A stretch of 64,000 bases of DNA, from positions 57,572,094 to 57,636,093 of the forward strand of contig NC_068576.1 of assembly GCF_025698545.1 (NCBI RefSeq), given 5' to 3'. Shown here in pieces: positions 1 to 13,726 of the stretch; the first letter of the stretch is position 1, and every line of letters begins with the position of its first letter. The notes below the pieces were generated by a model. The model ran no database searches and was not told where the DNA came from. It saw only the letters and a program-made list of their open reading frames with translations. Position numbers and translations under genes: made by a program. The stretch comes from Gossypium raimondii (Eukaryota; Streptophyta; Magnoliopsida; Malvales; Malvaceae).

Positions 1-3000
1 CATTTGTGCTAAGAACCCAATCAGGAATAAAGTAAGCATGAAGATACCGATTGTAGTCGAAAATTCCTTGTCCAACAGAACGAAACAAGTAGCAAACATG
101 GCCACCTCACACGAAAGAGAGATGATCTCAACTAACTGTACCTTTTTCTTTATGAAAGGCTTCTTCAGAACAAGGAAGAATAGCTGAAAAGAGGTAAGGC
201 ATAGCAAGATAATTATTGGAGTCTTAGATGAGGTGTTATTATTATTCAAGTAGGCACCTGCTAAAATTCCCAGTGTAGCTCTTCTTGCAGATTCTAACAT
301 GGTGTAGTATATTCTGAGTATTCCAAACAATTTCTGAATAAAAGGTGCTTCAGCATCTTCTGTTTCATCATCTGAAGCAATGATAGGACCACCTTGCCTG
401 CTGAGATTGCTACCGGATATTTGTGAGACCATATATTTCGGAGGACCTCTTAAATCTTCGAATAGAGGGCCAAACATGGTTAGATAAACAGAGTTGGCTT
501 CATTTTTCCAAGTCCACTGGCCTCTTTTCCCAGGACCAAGAGTCACTCGGATGAGTTCTTGATACCAGTGAAATTGCTGACCTTCTCGATGGACTTCCTT
601 GTATTGAAGCAGCTTTCCAAATGTAATTCCGACCGACAGGAACAAGAATAATGACAGCAGTAGGAAAGCCACAACACCAAGTAACAAAATGCCAACTACA
701 ACTCCTGATGGTGTTCCTCCTTTAATCATAAAAGTTCACAAAATGAGCGACTAAGATAACCAATATGTAAATATGTCATGAATTCACTTTAGTATTGATG
801 CAAATCAGTACTGCCTCCTACAGGATTTGGTATTAGGAAACAAGGATGTATTGAAACAAGATTCAATGTAAAGGATAGCAAATATAAAGCTATGTAGCAG
901 TGGAGGGGAAGTTTTTAATTAAGATACCTGCAATTAGAGCAGCAGCAGCCTGGCAGATACAAGGTAGTGCAACAATTACGAGAAATATCTCGAATCTAGG
1001 AAATATGAGTGCTCCATAACTCCCTTGCTTTTCGGAATCTCTCTTCTTGTATTTGAGAATGAAAAAGAGAAAAGCATGCAACAGTATCAAACTACCACCA
1101 ATTACAGCTAACCAGAACATGCTTCTATCAAAGTTCCTCCACCTACTCAGATGAGATAAACAGGATATATGATCAATATGTGATCAATCACAGATACAAG
1201 GCATGGATTGTTTAATTAAGCACATATATCCATAATCAGCAAAGTAGTATTTGAGATGTTCTTTCAGCAAGATCCATTTAGAAAGCGAAGAATTTGTTCG
1301 ATACACTACAGAAAAAATGCTAACCAACTTACCCATTTGAATGCAGTCCATCCGAAATATATTCTGCTTCTGGTATAATGCTTTGGCTCTGCTCAATTAA
1401 ATGCACATCTGTTACTTGAAGGTGTTCTTGTAACCTATGATATTTTATAATGAGAAAAAACAGTGATTTCTGACCTCAAAAAATGATCTGTACTCTACTG
1501 GAGTAAGTGGTGAACCATATACTGCAGCTGCTATTTTGTTCGGTTGAAAACTACGGGAGATTACCCTATCATAAGTTCGGGAAAGGAAAGAATTTGAAGT
1601 TCCGGTGGGGCTTGAACCCATCATGATTGGCTGAACATGCCCAGTTTCCCATGGGAGACTAAAATAAGGAATGCTCCACTCTATACTCCTTGCAAATTCA
1701 TAATATTCCACCGGCAATGTTACTGGTAACCACCTAGACAGTGCAAAAATCTGAATGTGGCATGCACTTCTCTGTAGAAAAGAAAAACATAAGAATAAAA
1801 TTGTTGGTAACATTTTTTTACATATACTTTTTAACTTGCTAATTATGAGAAAGCATCAATATTCTACTCCACAATCCATACATGAAACTTTTTGTTGGTC
1901 TAGAACTCATGAAGCTTAATAAATTAATAAATGACTGATTAAAAACATGGGGAAATGTTTGTTGGCATGAAATCTTATGTATGGTTAAGGAAAATAGAAG
2001 GAAAAGTACCCAAGTCTGTGTGGTCCTTCTAGTATGGCACATAGAGTTATGCATCATGGTTTCATGGCGAGTTATGTGGCGTGGAGATGAACAATAAAAA
2101 GCTGAGAAGTGTGAGGTATCTTACAAAGAGAATCCTTGTAGGGTCAGAAGACAAAGATGAAGATGGTCTTGAAAATGCCCCAACCGATTGAAGGCTTGCA
2201 GTTGACATGGTCAGAAGCCCAGCGGTGAAACAGGTCAGCAAAAAAATGGCAGTTACAAATATGGATATCACAGAAGAAATTACGGGTATAGTATCTGCAT
2301 AAAGTTTGTGTAACAGACATTAGATTAGAGAGACAAAAAATGTTCAGCAGACACAACAACCTCACGAATGTAAAATTTTCAGACCGATTGAATTAGTAAC
2401 AAGAAAAGATTAAGTGGAAAAGAATCCATACAGTGCCTGACTCGAAGAACATTAGATGCCAAATTTTTATTTCCAGCAACATCCCCAGTTACATTCTCAG
2501 GGACACTGACAGAAACAACATCATCATCTGCTTGTATTGCTGCTGCATATATGCTTCTACTAATTTCATGGAAGCTGGAACGTGTTCAAAGCAAGGAAAA
2601 TAAGTTAGTCCATTGCTGATAAATAACATATTTTCAATCTTATTTTCCTTCAATAACATGCAAGCTGAGAGCACAAGTACATATTTATTGAATTTAAGTT
2701 TCTTTCTAAGCTGTTCCTTATTTTCCTACATAAACCAGTACATAAAGGTCTGTAATTTCTTGCCTCTGCAATCGACCTCCGGAGATGGATATCAATGATG
2801 AATTAAATCCAAAAACAGGCTTCATGAACTTTATCGAAATTGGTATGTTGTGTTCTCGTGTCCTCATACGACATGTTGTGCTTAATCTCACAGCAGTCCT
2901 CTGAGAATCTAAAGATTACATCAATATCCATATCAGTAGGCAGTTGTACATCTAATTAATAATATCATCCACAGTTAATGTTAATTAACTCCATGAAATA

Positions 3001-5040
3001 TAGAAAAACTCTCCTTAATGAAGAGAAATGTGGAAACACTCAAAAGTAAAAGTTCATCCTCTATGAAATATGAAATTTCTTTATCATTTGCTTTAGAATT
3101 GTAACATGTACCGTAAAGGAAAGTAACAGGTGCAACTGGAGAAACCAGGGTCCCTTGTCTGCTTATTGTAGAGTTTGCATCGAAGCTTATTGTTATTATA
3201 GCAATATTGGATATATTAGCAACCTGAACGGAAACAATGAAATTAAAAACAAAAAGGCAAAACATGAATCTACATTAATGAAGAGTCAAAGATACAATTA
3301 GGTAAGTGAGGTAACTTTAGAACTGACTTACTAACCATGAAGCCGAATCTGCGATTCCCGTGGTTTTCTCCGGTAATAGGAAGAAGTGTACCCTTACTAA
3401 TGCTCAGAGAACTTAGAATCTCTGTTGATGAATTGAGAATAGGAGCTGAGAAGTATAGGTACACCTTAAGGTTATTATAATTATTAGTTGCCTGAATTGT
3501 TCTAGTTTCACTTCTTAGTTGAAGCAATTTCTCAGGAACATGAGCCCTCAGATCAACAAATACATTTCTTTGATCTGAGAAAATATAAACAATTTAGGAA
3601 TAGTTTTGAAGGAAATTTAATATGACATTTATAGACACTAAATGTGTAATAATAATAATAATAAAACAAGAGAAGAAAACTCGCCATAATGCACATAGAA
3701 ACTAGAATTTTGTGATCTAGCAAAAGGGTTCCCAGCAGCATCAGTGCAAAAATTCGTATCCATTACCAATACCAGTCTTCCATACCGAGAAGCAGATGAT
3801 ATGCTCACAAGAAGCAAATACTTGAGGTTTGGCTCCACAACGGTGAGCGATGATGGTACAACTTGGCCAGCACCATAAACAAGCAACTGCCAGGAGATGT
3901 GTTAGATAAGAGGAAAAAAAACAACAACAAAATTAATGACCTTGTGAGCATACATTGCTGTTGATGAATTAGTAGATGGAAAACAAAGGGGGTTGTGCAC
4001 TGATAAACAACGATAACAAATGTACAAAGCACGAGAAGAAAAAACAACAAAATTTAGAAATTTAAAAGGTTTAAGGCCATCTACTTACGTTGCAATCATT
4101 GACAGATGAACATCTAAAACCTCCGCCACCAGAACAAGATTCAGTGAAAGAAATATTTACAGAAACATTTAGAGCATTTGTGAAAGGTGTTGATGAGGTT
4201 ATATATGCAGTGGGAGGGACTGTGTCTGCAAAAAGTAAGGTACAATTGAACTTAGTTAAGGACACTATAATTATTCAGTATTGGAATAACTGAACAATCT
4301 AAATATAAAAAAACAAACAGAGATGATTTAAAATAAAATTTGAGGCTAACACATTTCATTTCTAGTTTGCTGAACCATGCTTTGAAGAGTTTCATTGTAT
4401 GAGCAAAGTTGATTATATAACAGATTTATCGTAGATAGGAGAAAAGATGATTACAAATTATAAAGAATAAAGGAAGGTTTCTTAACCAACAGTCCAATTA
4501 TAGCTAGTGCAGGCAGCTCCTTGAGAGCCATTAACGCAGACCCCAAATGAGTGGTTTCCATCTTGCAAGCCTGAGTACAATATCTTTCTACCTCCACAAT
4601 CTGAAGCAGAGCCGTCATCCAACTGCATGCATGCCATAATATGAAAGGAATTAGCTTTAGAAAAAGGGATTTCAGGGCCCCTTTACCGCTAATCCAAAAA
4701 AAAAAAAAGGCAATTGCTTTTAACTCATGCTACTTTGTAGCAGGCTACTCCTTGGATAAATAGAATACAATTACAAACTGCAAAAAAATCAAGAAGTGGA
4801 GTTAAGCAAAAGTAGAAATCATAAGAAGGCAACCTTGCAAGTGATGCTACAATCAGAGCAAGTGACATTGGCAGCTCCAAGAACTTGAAATACAAATTTG
4901 GCTGAGTTGAGGTGTGAAAATGGATGAGGAGCCTTAAAGAACTTTAAAGTGAACTGAGAATCATCACAGTTCCCTTTGAAACTCAAAACAGAAAATACCA
5001 AAGAAAGCAAAATCAGACATGACATGTTGAAGAAACCCAT
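1..5040 (-). CDS. Ig-like-repeat multi-pass membrane protein (partial, C-terminus off window)
   Basis: I do not recognise a named gene. The start at 5040 opens a clear signal peptide (MGFFNMSCLILLSLVFSVLS), and the first exon ends at 4834 on an AAG|GTTGCC donor. Further coding exons lie at about 4622-4490, 4228-4087, 3885-3690, 3575-3340, 3225-3110, 2910-2760, 2600-2430, 2270-2120, 1770-1480, 1390-1330, 1140-930 and 725-1. The N-terminal half is rich in Cys, Asn-X-Ser/Thr sites and short beta-strand-like blocks (VPPTAYI, VNISFTESC, FCTDAAGNPF) that resemble bacterial Bap/Big-type Ig-like repeats. The C-terminal half holds several hydrophobic segments (FWLAVIGGSLILLHAFLFFI, VVVGILLLGVVAFLLLSLFL) and a conserved-looking stretch near 540-440 (FGPLFEDLRGPPKYM). 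I infer a signal-anchored glycoprotein with an extracellular Ig-like part and a polytopic membrane part, perhaps channel-like. The reading frame is still open at base 1, so the end is missing. Exon borders other than the first are approximate. Confidence 0.75.
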
Positions 5041-7547
5041 TGCAGAGGGGAACTCCAGAGTCTCCAGACTGAAGTCTCAAACACGTACAGTAGAGGTTAG
5101 ATTTCATTAGAAAAAAAGAGGCATTGTGGTGGGGTCTGACTACAACGTTAAAACAAAGAAATGAATGCACTAATCATAGATAATAAGGGTGGGAAAAATG
5201 TGGTGGAGATACAAGGAAAAGAGAAGAAAGAGATTTTAGAAAGTGAGTGATTGTAGTGGTTAATAAATTTCCCAGATTAAGCACAGTGCACATGAACCTG
5301 ACACTCTAGGTCAGGTCGTGTTTCGTGAGATAAGAGATTCCCCCTCAAAGATTTGTTCTAAAGTAGCGCACACACATCTACAGTAATTATTCACTGCTGT
5401 TTCCTTACTGTTACAAGTCTTGATGTCAGGAGGGGCCTAGTGAATGATATTATAATTTTGTTGATGTATTTCTGGGTATGTAATAGACATTAAACTGTCA
5501 TGAATATCCATGGTGAATTCAGTAATGTATTTGCCATACAGCCTAATAATGGGGAGCTGACGTCAAAAAAAGGCTTTAACAGTGTGAATTAGTGTATAAA
5601 ATTTTCAAGAAATTATATAGTAATAATCACTTGTAGAATTGAATTCAATGCTATATTGTTTTCCAGTTTGCATCCTTGAATTTATTTGTCAGTGTTGATA
5701 AGAATTTTGTACTCCACTTTGCCTCTTACATAGGGAACTTTGACTCAGTAGAAGCAATTTATTATTTTTCCTTCAATGGAAGTTGATCATTTGCCAATTC
5801 TTTTTCATAAAATTTACATTAATAATTAAAAATATATATCAGGATACATGCAGCATATAATAACATTTGGATTCATAAAAGTTGAGCTAAGCGCAAAACG
5901 AGATTATTGTTTTGAAAATAGGCATATATCGCAGAAATCAAGATTTTAAAATAGGCGATTGCTTTTCGAAACTGATTCAGGGTACCATCACTTTCAGCAA
6001 TGAATTTAAGAGAGGAAAAAAGGGGGGTTTAACGAACAACGAAGTGTAGGCGTCGTCTGGTCTGCTCTGGTGAGTCAGGCCCCACAATAGAGTAGGAAAA
6101 AAGGCAAGAAAACAAAAGTGAAATTGAGGGTATCCATCATGCAAAATTGACAAATACAGCAGCAGTTTCAAATAAGATGAAGGGTTATTGAAGCTCAACC
6201 TCAAATACATTATCTCTTTTGGATTTGGCCTTTCCATTCTTCTCCCATCACTCTGTCACAAGTAGAACAGAGAGAATATGTATCACACATGCCAAAAAGA
6301 TGAGAATAACTTTTACAATGAAGAAATGGGACTCGTATCAGATGGAAACAAAACAGGGCAAACCAGCAAGCTATATTCAACAAGTGAAGTGTTAATAATA
6401 ATAAAAACACCATAGGTTAAGTGAAACATTATTAATATCTTGAGAATGGGATAAAATACAATAACTGGCAGACAATATGATAGCTATCCAAGAGGACCAA
6501 CACTTGAACAACTGGCAAACATACATGGCTTAGCCAACTATCCAATCAAATCATGTGCAAGAAGAGGCCTTAAGCCCTGATGCTCTCTAGTATAGGGTGT
6601 ATTGAAGTTTTCAACAGAAACCCAAAAGTACTTCAAGCTCAACCTACTACCACTAGGACAAAATCTCAGATCCTTTCAGCCCATATCTCTTGCGTATATC
6701 CCTTTTTTTTTTTGGGGGGGGGGGATATTTCAAAAAATACTGAATGGAGTTATTGAATAATTCAGTATTTGATGGAGAAAAGTAGCAGCAGTACCTGACA
6801 ATAGCTCAACTATATCAGCTGCAGCACAGGAATTGCTCATACCCAAAAGAAGAAAAAGGAACAAAGGGACAGTTTCAGGCCCACCAGCAGCAGCTGCCAC
6901 TTGCCCCTACTCTCACAAGTGAATGCTTGCTGCTACCCTCTCAAATTGCAAACATCAACTAATTCCCTGATTTAAGTACAGAAAGTTAACTCTGCTACAT
7001 ACCTCACAACATCTTTAAGTGCTCTTTTTCTCGGAAAATTTATACTTATCACACTTGATTTCCTTAGTGAAATAAGTGATTGATAGGAGAGCATAGCATA
7101 GCTCTGGTTTTTAATGATTGATGTATGAGTCCCACTGGACACAAAAGTTCCATGTATAATTGTCATATATACTTTCCTGCCATCCTTAATTGGAAATAAC
7201 AAAGATTGCATATGTATATACAGGCAATACATAACCAAAATAATAGGTTTGGTGTCAACTCAGATGTGGTCAAATGTAGCAAACCTCACTTTTTAGCATC
7301 CATAATTGCAACTTGGACCTTAGAATTCTGGAATACTATATATCTCAACAACAGAATTTGAGCTTTTCAAATTCTCTTAATTTGATCCATTTTGAAAAGG
7401 GACAAATATAGAAGAATATTGTCTATCACAAATATTATTAATTTCAGTTGGAATGAAGCCAGACTAGAGCACCAATTAAAATACACGTTGAAACGTTTTG
7501 ATAAACATAAAAGTTGAGGATGAATAATATACAGTGCGAATCCCACC
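5041..7547. other. Spacer between the membrane-protein gene and the KNOX gene
   Basis: Contains the promoter side of the leftward gene and the 3' flank of the leftward KNOX gene. No reading frame here looks like protein. A T-run followed by a G-run lies at about 6702-6725. The remainder is unremarkable AT-rich DNA. Confidence 0.6.
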
Positions 7548-10500
7548 TTATACATTCATGGAAAACGGTCCATATAAATTGTCCATAATTGCGATTTGCA
7601 TGTTCCCCGATGGTTTCCAATGTCGTTTCCTTTGATTTATAAACCAGTTGTTTATCTGTTTCTGGTCCAGTCCTGTTGCTTCAGCTAGACCAACCTTGTC
7701 TGCTTCCTGTGTGATTGAATTTCTAACAATGATTTTTTTTTATTTTTCTAATTGGATTTATTAAACACTAATCCATGAAATGAAATGAAGTCTCAAGGAT
7801 TTACCGTTGGATATGGCCATTTATAGTGAAGATCCCACCAGTGAAGCAATATTTGCCTTGCATCTCTAGGTAGTTTGCCTTTCTTTTTGTGTTTTGAAAA
7901 TTCATGCTTAAGTGTACTAATATAACCACTATATTTCTCCAAGAGTTTGTCTTTGAGTTGAGGGTCTCCATTTTTGTGATAACCATGGGGTACCATCTCA
8001 CCTCCACTTAAGTCTTCTTCCGATGACCCTGTAGATGATCAAATCAGCACAAAGCTTACCCCCACAAGAGGCACCACTATATAACATGTTCTCATTTAAA
8101 CAAAACATTCTAAGATACCAACAACAACAAAAAAAAATAAACAGTCGTGCAGCTTAAATTCCACTAGGAAACAAAACTAAACACATTCAAGCATTGTTAT
8201 AAACCTTCCCCTAACTCGAACAAAATGTGAGCTAAGTTATCAAAAAAGGCTAAATGGCAAAAACCCAAAAAAGTGCAATCTCACAGCTCCCACACTAGGA
8301 GGCCCAAGTCCATCAAAAGCAAACCAAATAAATAAATAAATAGAAAGGTCCATTATTACTTTGTAGGTAAAAGACAAACCCAAATGAGGCTGAAGACAGA
8401 AACCACATGGAGGGGGGCAAGAATCCATGCCATGTCCTACTTTTTCATTGTCTAGATAAGAAAAACTGCAGAGGAGAGGGAAGATAAAAAGATGCAGGCT
8501 AAGTTAGGTCGTATCCAAGTCAGAGCTAAGAGTGGAATTATTTTTACACAGCATCTGGGACAGTTAGGGTACAATAAAAAAGAAAAGAAAAGAGCAGGAG
8601 AGAGCGGTGCACCGTGCAGTGCAGTGTTGTAGTAACTAGTAACCCGCAAAGCACGCACTGCTTTTGGAGTTTTGGTATTTCAAACTTCAAAGCTTCTGTC
8701 AAACACTCTCTCAGTCATGAGTTTTCAGTTGAGACAGAAAGTTCAACCCTATGTTTAAGTTAAGTAGTGCTTTTATTAAGCAGCCAGCCAGCTTGACAAT
8801 TCCCACATCATAGGGAAATGGGTAAACTTTTCTTCTTACCCCAGGAGATGCATGGCATGGGGCTACTATGTCGACGTTTTCCTCTGAGACCTAAGGAATT
8901 GGCTACTGCAATTTGCAGCGGTAACAGCGGGGGGATCATCTTTCCACCTTTCCCCTCTTTTCAATTATTTACTTTGTTCTCCTCTAAAGCTTTAGTGGGT
9001 ACCAGTAGTAGTTACAATATCTCCCATCTTTCAGCTAAAAAGTTCAGTTTATAAAATGGGCATGCCATAAAAGAAAAAGAAAGGTTTAATATGCTGATGC
9101 AGGAGACCAATGATCTAAAAGAAAAACATTTCATACATGACTGTTCTCAGAAAAGAAAACAAATTGGTTGAGTGGATGAGTCAGAGATTCTTACGACCTC
9201 CAAACAATGACACGAGACATGACCTTATTTTCATTTCGTGCCTGACAACTGAAATATATGAAGGCATGAAAAATTATCATACATATATAAAATAAAGCTG
9301 TAGATAGCCCTGGTACTATTGTATACCACTCTTAACTCATTTATAGTAATACTATTGCCTATTGGTACAAAAACTCATGCTATGCCATGTGAAGCAAAAG
9401 AAACTACTCAGCTTTGGACAACAATCGTAAGAGTAGTTTATGACGTCCCTCAAAACTTATTTAAATAAAACAAGGGAACAAACCATTGCTTTCTTTTATT
9501 ATTATATCCTCCTAAACTTATGCAAAAAAACCATTGCTTTCACTAAAAAATCTCATGTACACCTGTTGCATAACAGACACAAATTTCCCTGCAACCCACG
9601 AAATCAATCAACCTATTTTATCTATGAAAATAAACAGTATAGTTGGTGTTACTGAGAAACACAAACGAGCTTAAATGGCATTTCTAGAACAAATATATAT
9701 ATATACAGTCAGAGATGAAAAAAAGGAAGTCGTCTTTCCTAACTTGCTGAAAAGGTTGCATAACATACAGCAAATTGGGTTATAAAAGAAACTACCGGAG
9801 GAGTGACAGTAGTCAAAACCCCTATTAATCTCCTATACATTTATGGTTGTGTAAGTGTGATAAGGAACCCTAACTCAAAAAATAGACAAGAATGCATAAA
9901 AGAACCTTAAGGAAAAAGGTTCAATTAATATTAAGAGAATTATGGATTAAAAGCATAATGCATGTTGAGATATGTCAATAATCATAAATGACCATAATTG
10001 AGCGTATGCATAATGCATGTTGAGATTTGTACAAAACAATATAATACATCTACCAAGTTGCAAAATAGGAAATCCTTACACTTCATAATTTTGTAAATTA
10101 TGTTGTTTCGGAAATATATATATGACTAATACTTAATCCCTTTACCAAAAACATATTGAATGTTACTTGAATTAAGGGTTATGTTACTTGAATTTAAATG
10201 TGAATATCAAATATTATTTAAATTTAAATGTGAATATCAAATATGAGTATACGATTAATATAATATGATTAATTATTTTTTCGATTCATCGGAAAATCAC
10301 ATCGCATACCCCATATGTGAAAATGTGTCTCAAACATGGATATACTCCAAGAAAAACAAAAGTCGAAGCGTATTAAAAGGGTAACATGTGCACAGCTACA
10401 GCGTGGTATCTATCCACTAGAAAAGCAAGTAGTGAAGGGATCCTAATGTCGCAAAAGAAAACCCAAAGAACCACTTAATCATGCAATTAGCAGAGAAGGT

Positions 10501-13500
10501 ACATAAAGCCTGCCAATGAGCTTCAAGAGATTTAACCGATCATATGCTTCAACCAGAATGTGTTGTTTCAAGAATTGAACTTTATTAGGTTCACGCATGC
10601 CTGTTCCTATAACATATATTTATTGCTAGTTCTCCCCATCATATCCTCGTACTCAAACCAAATCCATAAACTCCGAGCTGCACAACTAAAAGTAGCATGC
10701 AATAAAGTACCTTTCTCTTTAACTGATGCTAAAAATAGCTTCAGACAATACAATATGGGTGCCATTGTCGCCTTGACCACACAAAAAGTATTAGTAAACA
10801 AACACTTTGGAGACAAAGTCTATCTGTACCAAGTGCAAAAGACTATCAACAGACTGTTTTTTAAATAACAAAAATAGCCTTAAAAGTAGTAAATCAGCAT
10901 CAACTAGTTCAATTAAAAGGAAATGAAGATTGGATCAATTCCCCCACAAAATCAAAAACAATATTTTGGAAACCTAACACTTGGTACTTGATCTGTTGAT
11001 ATCTTGTGTTTATCACAAGATTCTATTAGTCATCTATGATCTATCTGTATAGAATAGATGATGAGGATGCTTATAGAGAAAGGGCGGTTTCTTTTACGTC
11101 TGGTTTCATTTTATACCCCACAAAGCTGCCTGAATCTATTCGTTTTAAGTACAAGGAAACATTTACTAGTTCCAGACCAATCTTTACAGTACTAGTGCAG
11201 CTCATGCACTGCACCATCAAACAAAACTGAGACATCATAATAGGACACTGCCATTACAATTATAAAGCAAAATGAAGTAAGTGATAGAACCATATGCATG
11301 TGCCTACACAGCAAAAACAAATAATTGCTGAACTATCCCATAAAATAAAAAGGGGGACGGGGGTATTATTAGTGGTTTTATTTTAGGATGCTCCACCAAT
11401 ATTGGAACTAAATAAGAAGGGGAAAATGTTTGTAATGGATATTAATGTGTGATAATCATTTAAGAGTTGCATTCTCGGACAATATTTCATAATTACTTGA
11501 GGGTTGCATGTTTGTCCTTGTAAAAAAGATGCATTCCATGAGCCAAGGAATGCCTCAGCTTATGCACTCTATATTTTGTTAGCAAGAAAAACTTCAAAGT
11601 AGAAATTTTCACCTTTTGAATGCAGTATAAAGCAAAATGCGGTTAGGAGTAACCATAAAATATAAAGAAGAAAACCCGTTTCCCTTCTCATACTTACTGA
11701 TTATATTAAAAAATGAACAACCATTACCATACATATAGGACGATTAATCTTGTCTCTGTATTTGCTAGTAAGAGACTAATACAATCACAACACCCTAACT
11801 AATAATATAAACCCTTCATGTACACGAAAGTGGTTAACATCCTAATTGAACTTGTTATGATCATCTAGGAAAATTAGCAACTATCTTAATTAAACACATA
11901 CGGTATGTCCCATAATCTAAGGTAGCCTTCACGGTCAGAATTGGAGAGACTTTGATATTATTTTTTAACAATTAGGAGTGGATCGAGAATGCAGTTACTT
12001 AGATTGAATCCAAATTTTTACTACTAAGTCAAGAGTTTATTGACTAAACTACACTATTATTAAACATCATAGATATATACAAGTAATTAGTTCTGCAAGG
12101 TTAAATAATAGAAACAATATTGAACTTAGATATCAAATTAAAAATAAATTTAAGACATTTCTTATTTATTTTAAGCACTATTAGAAGCAAATCTGAGAAA
12201 AATATGTTTCTAATTATCACTGGTAATGAACAGGCATATTTTGAAAATTAGAAACATTTATTTACTTGAACAAAATTAAAAGAAAAAAAAAGTAGCCTTA
12301 GCTAAAGAAAACAGCTCAATATTCCTTGAGTTCATTCAAGGCAGGCTGCTAAAATGCACTAGGTTTTTCTACTAACTTGCGCCTATATGACATCATGTAA
12401 CTGGGAGGTCTCCTTACACATGGTAGAATAACAGGCACAACTTAGCAAGATGGATGCTTAAAATAAATAAAGAAAAAGAAAAGAAGGAAGAGCACAAAAA
12501 CCAACAAACTGGTATAGAAAAATCGAAAACTGAAACATACTGCAAAAGTGAATAAAATAAGAAAGAAACTGATCGTCATTATATATAATAATTAAGTTAA
12601 TGCTACTTGAGAAAATAGTATAGTAGTTAATAATTACCATTGCAGAGATGAGAAAGCTGCATTTGAATATTGTCAAGAAACGTGGTGGCTTCATCAAATG
12701 GCTTTGACAGATCTGATTTGAACTTCACCAACATTTCGCAGTAAGTTTCCTTCAAAAAATTTCAAGTCACGGATTCAAACAAAGGCCTGGAAATAGATGG
12801 ATGGTTTTTGAGAGTAAAGGAAGGAAAGGGAAGACCATGAAGTGATCAAGCTGGGGATCCGCATCCACGCTGCACGGAACTAAGTCTAAGCCTCTTTCAT
12901 CGGCTCCGCCCGTTTCATCTAACATTGTCGCTATCCCCGGCGGTGTTCCCAACTACATCATGTGAAAATTAGTATAAGAAAAATTAATCTCTTGCTTGCA
13001 AACTGAACTATTGTACAAGATGATTCAAGCTATAAAATGAAACTATAATCAACAAGTTCAAAAAAGAATAAGAGGAATAGAAATCCTAAAGACGGCGGGA
13101 AAGTTGATGCATGTTTAGAGCTAAGAAGTACTGGTATTATTATATAATAAGAGAAAAAAATTTAGCAAGAAGAAGAGCACATGCAAGTGTTAAAGCTCAT
13201 ATAATATAATTATTAAGAGTAAACTTATTAAACTGAAACCAAACCTGAATTCATAAGCTTAGCAGAATCTAAACTGCCAAAAGTAACTATAATTTTGTTG
13301 CAAACGAGGTAGATATATTAGGAGTTATAATTAGTTAGCCTTGTAAAATTCACGGTAGATATACGAACGAGGGGTTTTCTTCCTCAGCATCCAAACAAAT
13401 AGTATTATGTTGAATTAATTATCTACCTTGTGGCAATCTATATGAGCTTGAAGTAGTTTAGGGTAAAGAGGGTGAGAGGCAATTTTAGCCCTAATATCAG

Positions 13501-13726
13501 TACTTGAAACCCGGTCATCTTCAAAACCAGCTCTTGGAATCTCAGCAATCACTGAATCAGCATCGGATATCCCAGGTGACGACCCAGATAACCCAAACAC
13601 GTGCTCCTCAAAGGCAGGTGGCTGAGTCGAGTAGTTTACAACAGGAAGATAACTGAGTACGTTCTCCGGTTGGGTTGTCTCCATGGGGTAAACAACCGAT
13701 GAATGATAACCGTAGTGTTCTTCCAT
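7548..13726 (-). CDS. Class I KNOX (KNOTTED1-like) TALE homeodomain transcription factor
   Basis: Five coding exons join in frame to 303 aa: 13726-13427, 12952-12836, 12749-12638, 8028-7805 and 7706-7548, each with GT-AG borders. Residues about 76-118 form KNOX1 ([20 protein letters not shown]). Residues about 132-175 form KNOX2 ([31 protein letters not shown]). The ELK domain begins near residue 200, and its first residue is Gln instead of the usual Glu (QLKDKLL). The TALE homeodomain spans about 222-284, with the PYP loop extension (KWPYPTEADK) and recognition helix [12 protein letters not shown]. Class I KNOX proteins act in the nucleus with BELL partners to keep shoot meristem cells undifferentiated. 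Length and the splice site between HFM and ETYC fit the KNAT2/KNAT6/STM group, but I cannot place the exact clade: the tail (MQIAIMD) is STM-like while the overall size is KNAT2-like. Introns are 474, 86, 4609 and 98 bases. No frame damage was seen. Confidence 0.95.
8029..12637 (-). other. Large third intron of the KNOX gene
   Basis: A 4609-base intron separates the KNOX2 exon from the ELK/homeodomain exon. No exon-like or transposon-like coding sequence is visible; reading frames at 8818-9054 and 10560-10868 have no recognisable composition. A long third intron at this position is characteristic of class I KNOX genes, and in grasses it carries regulatory sequence (established for KN1-type genes). 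Several TGAC cores lie at about 9200-9250, which I note only as possible homeodomain sites. Confidence 0.7.

Noticed and set aside
10560-10868. 102-codon frame inside KNOX intron 3
   Set aside because: No motif and located in an intron; the antisense strand is also open.
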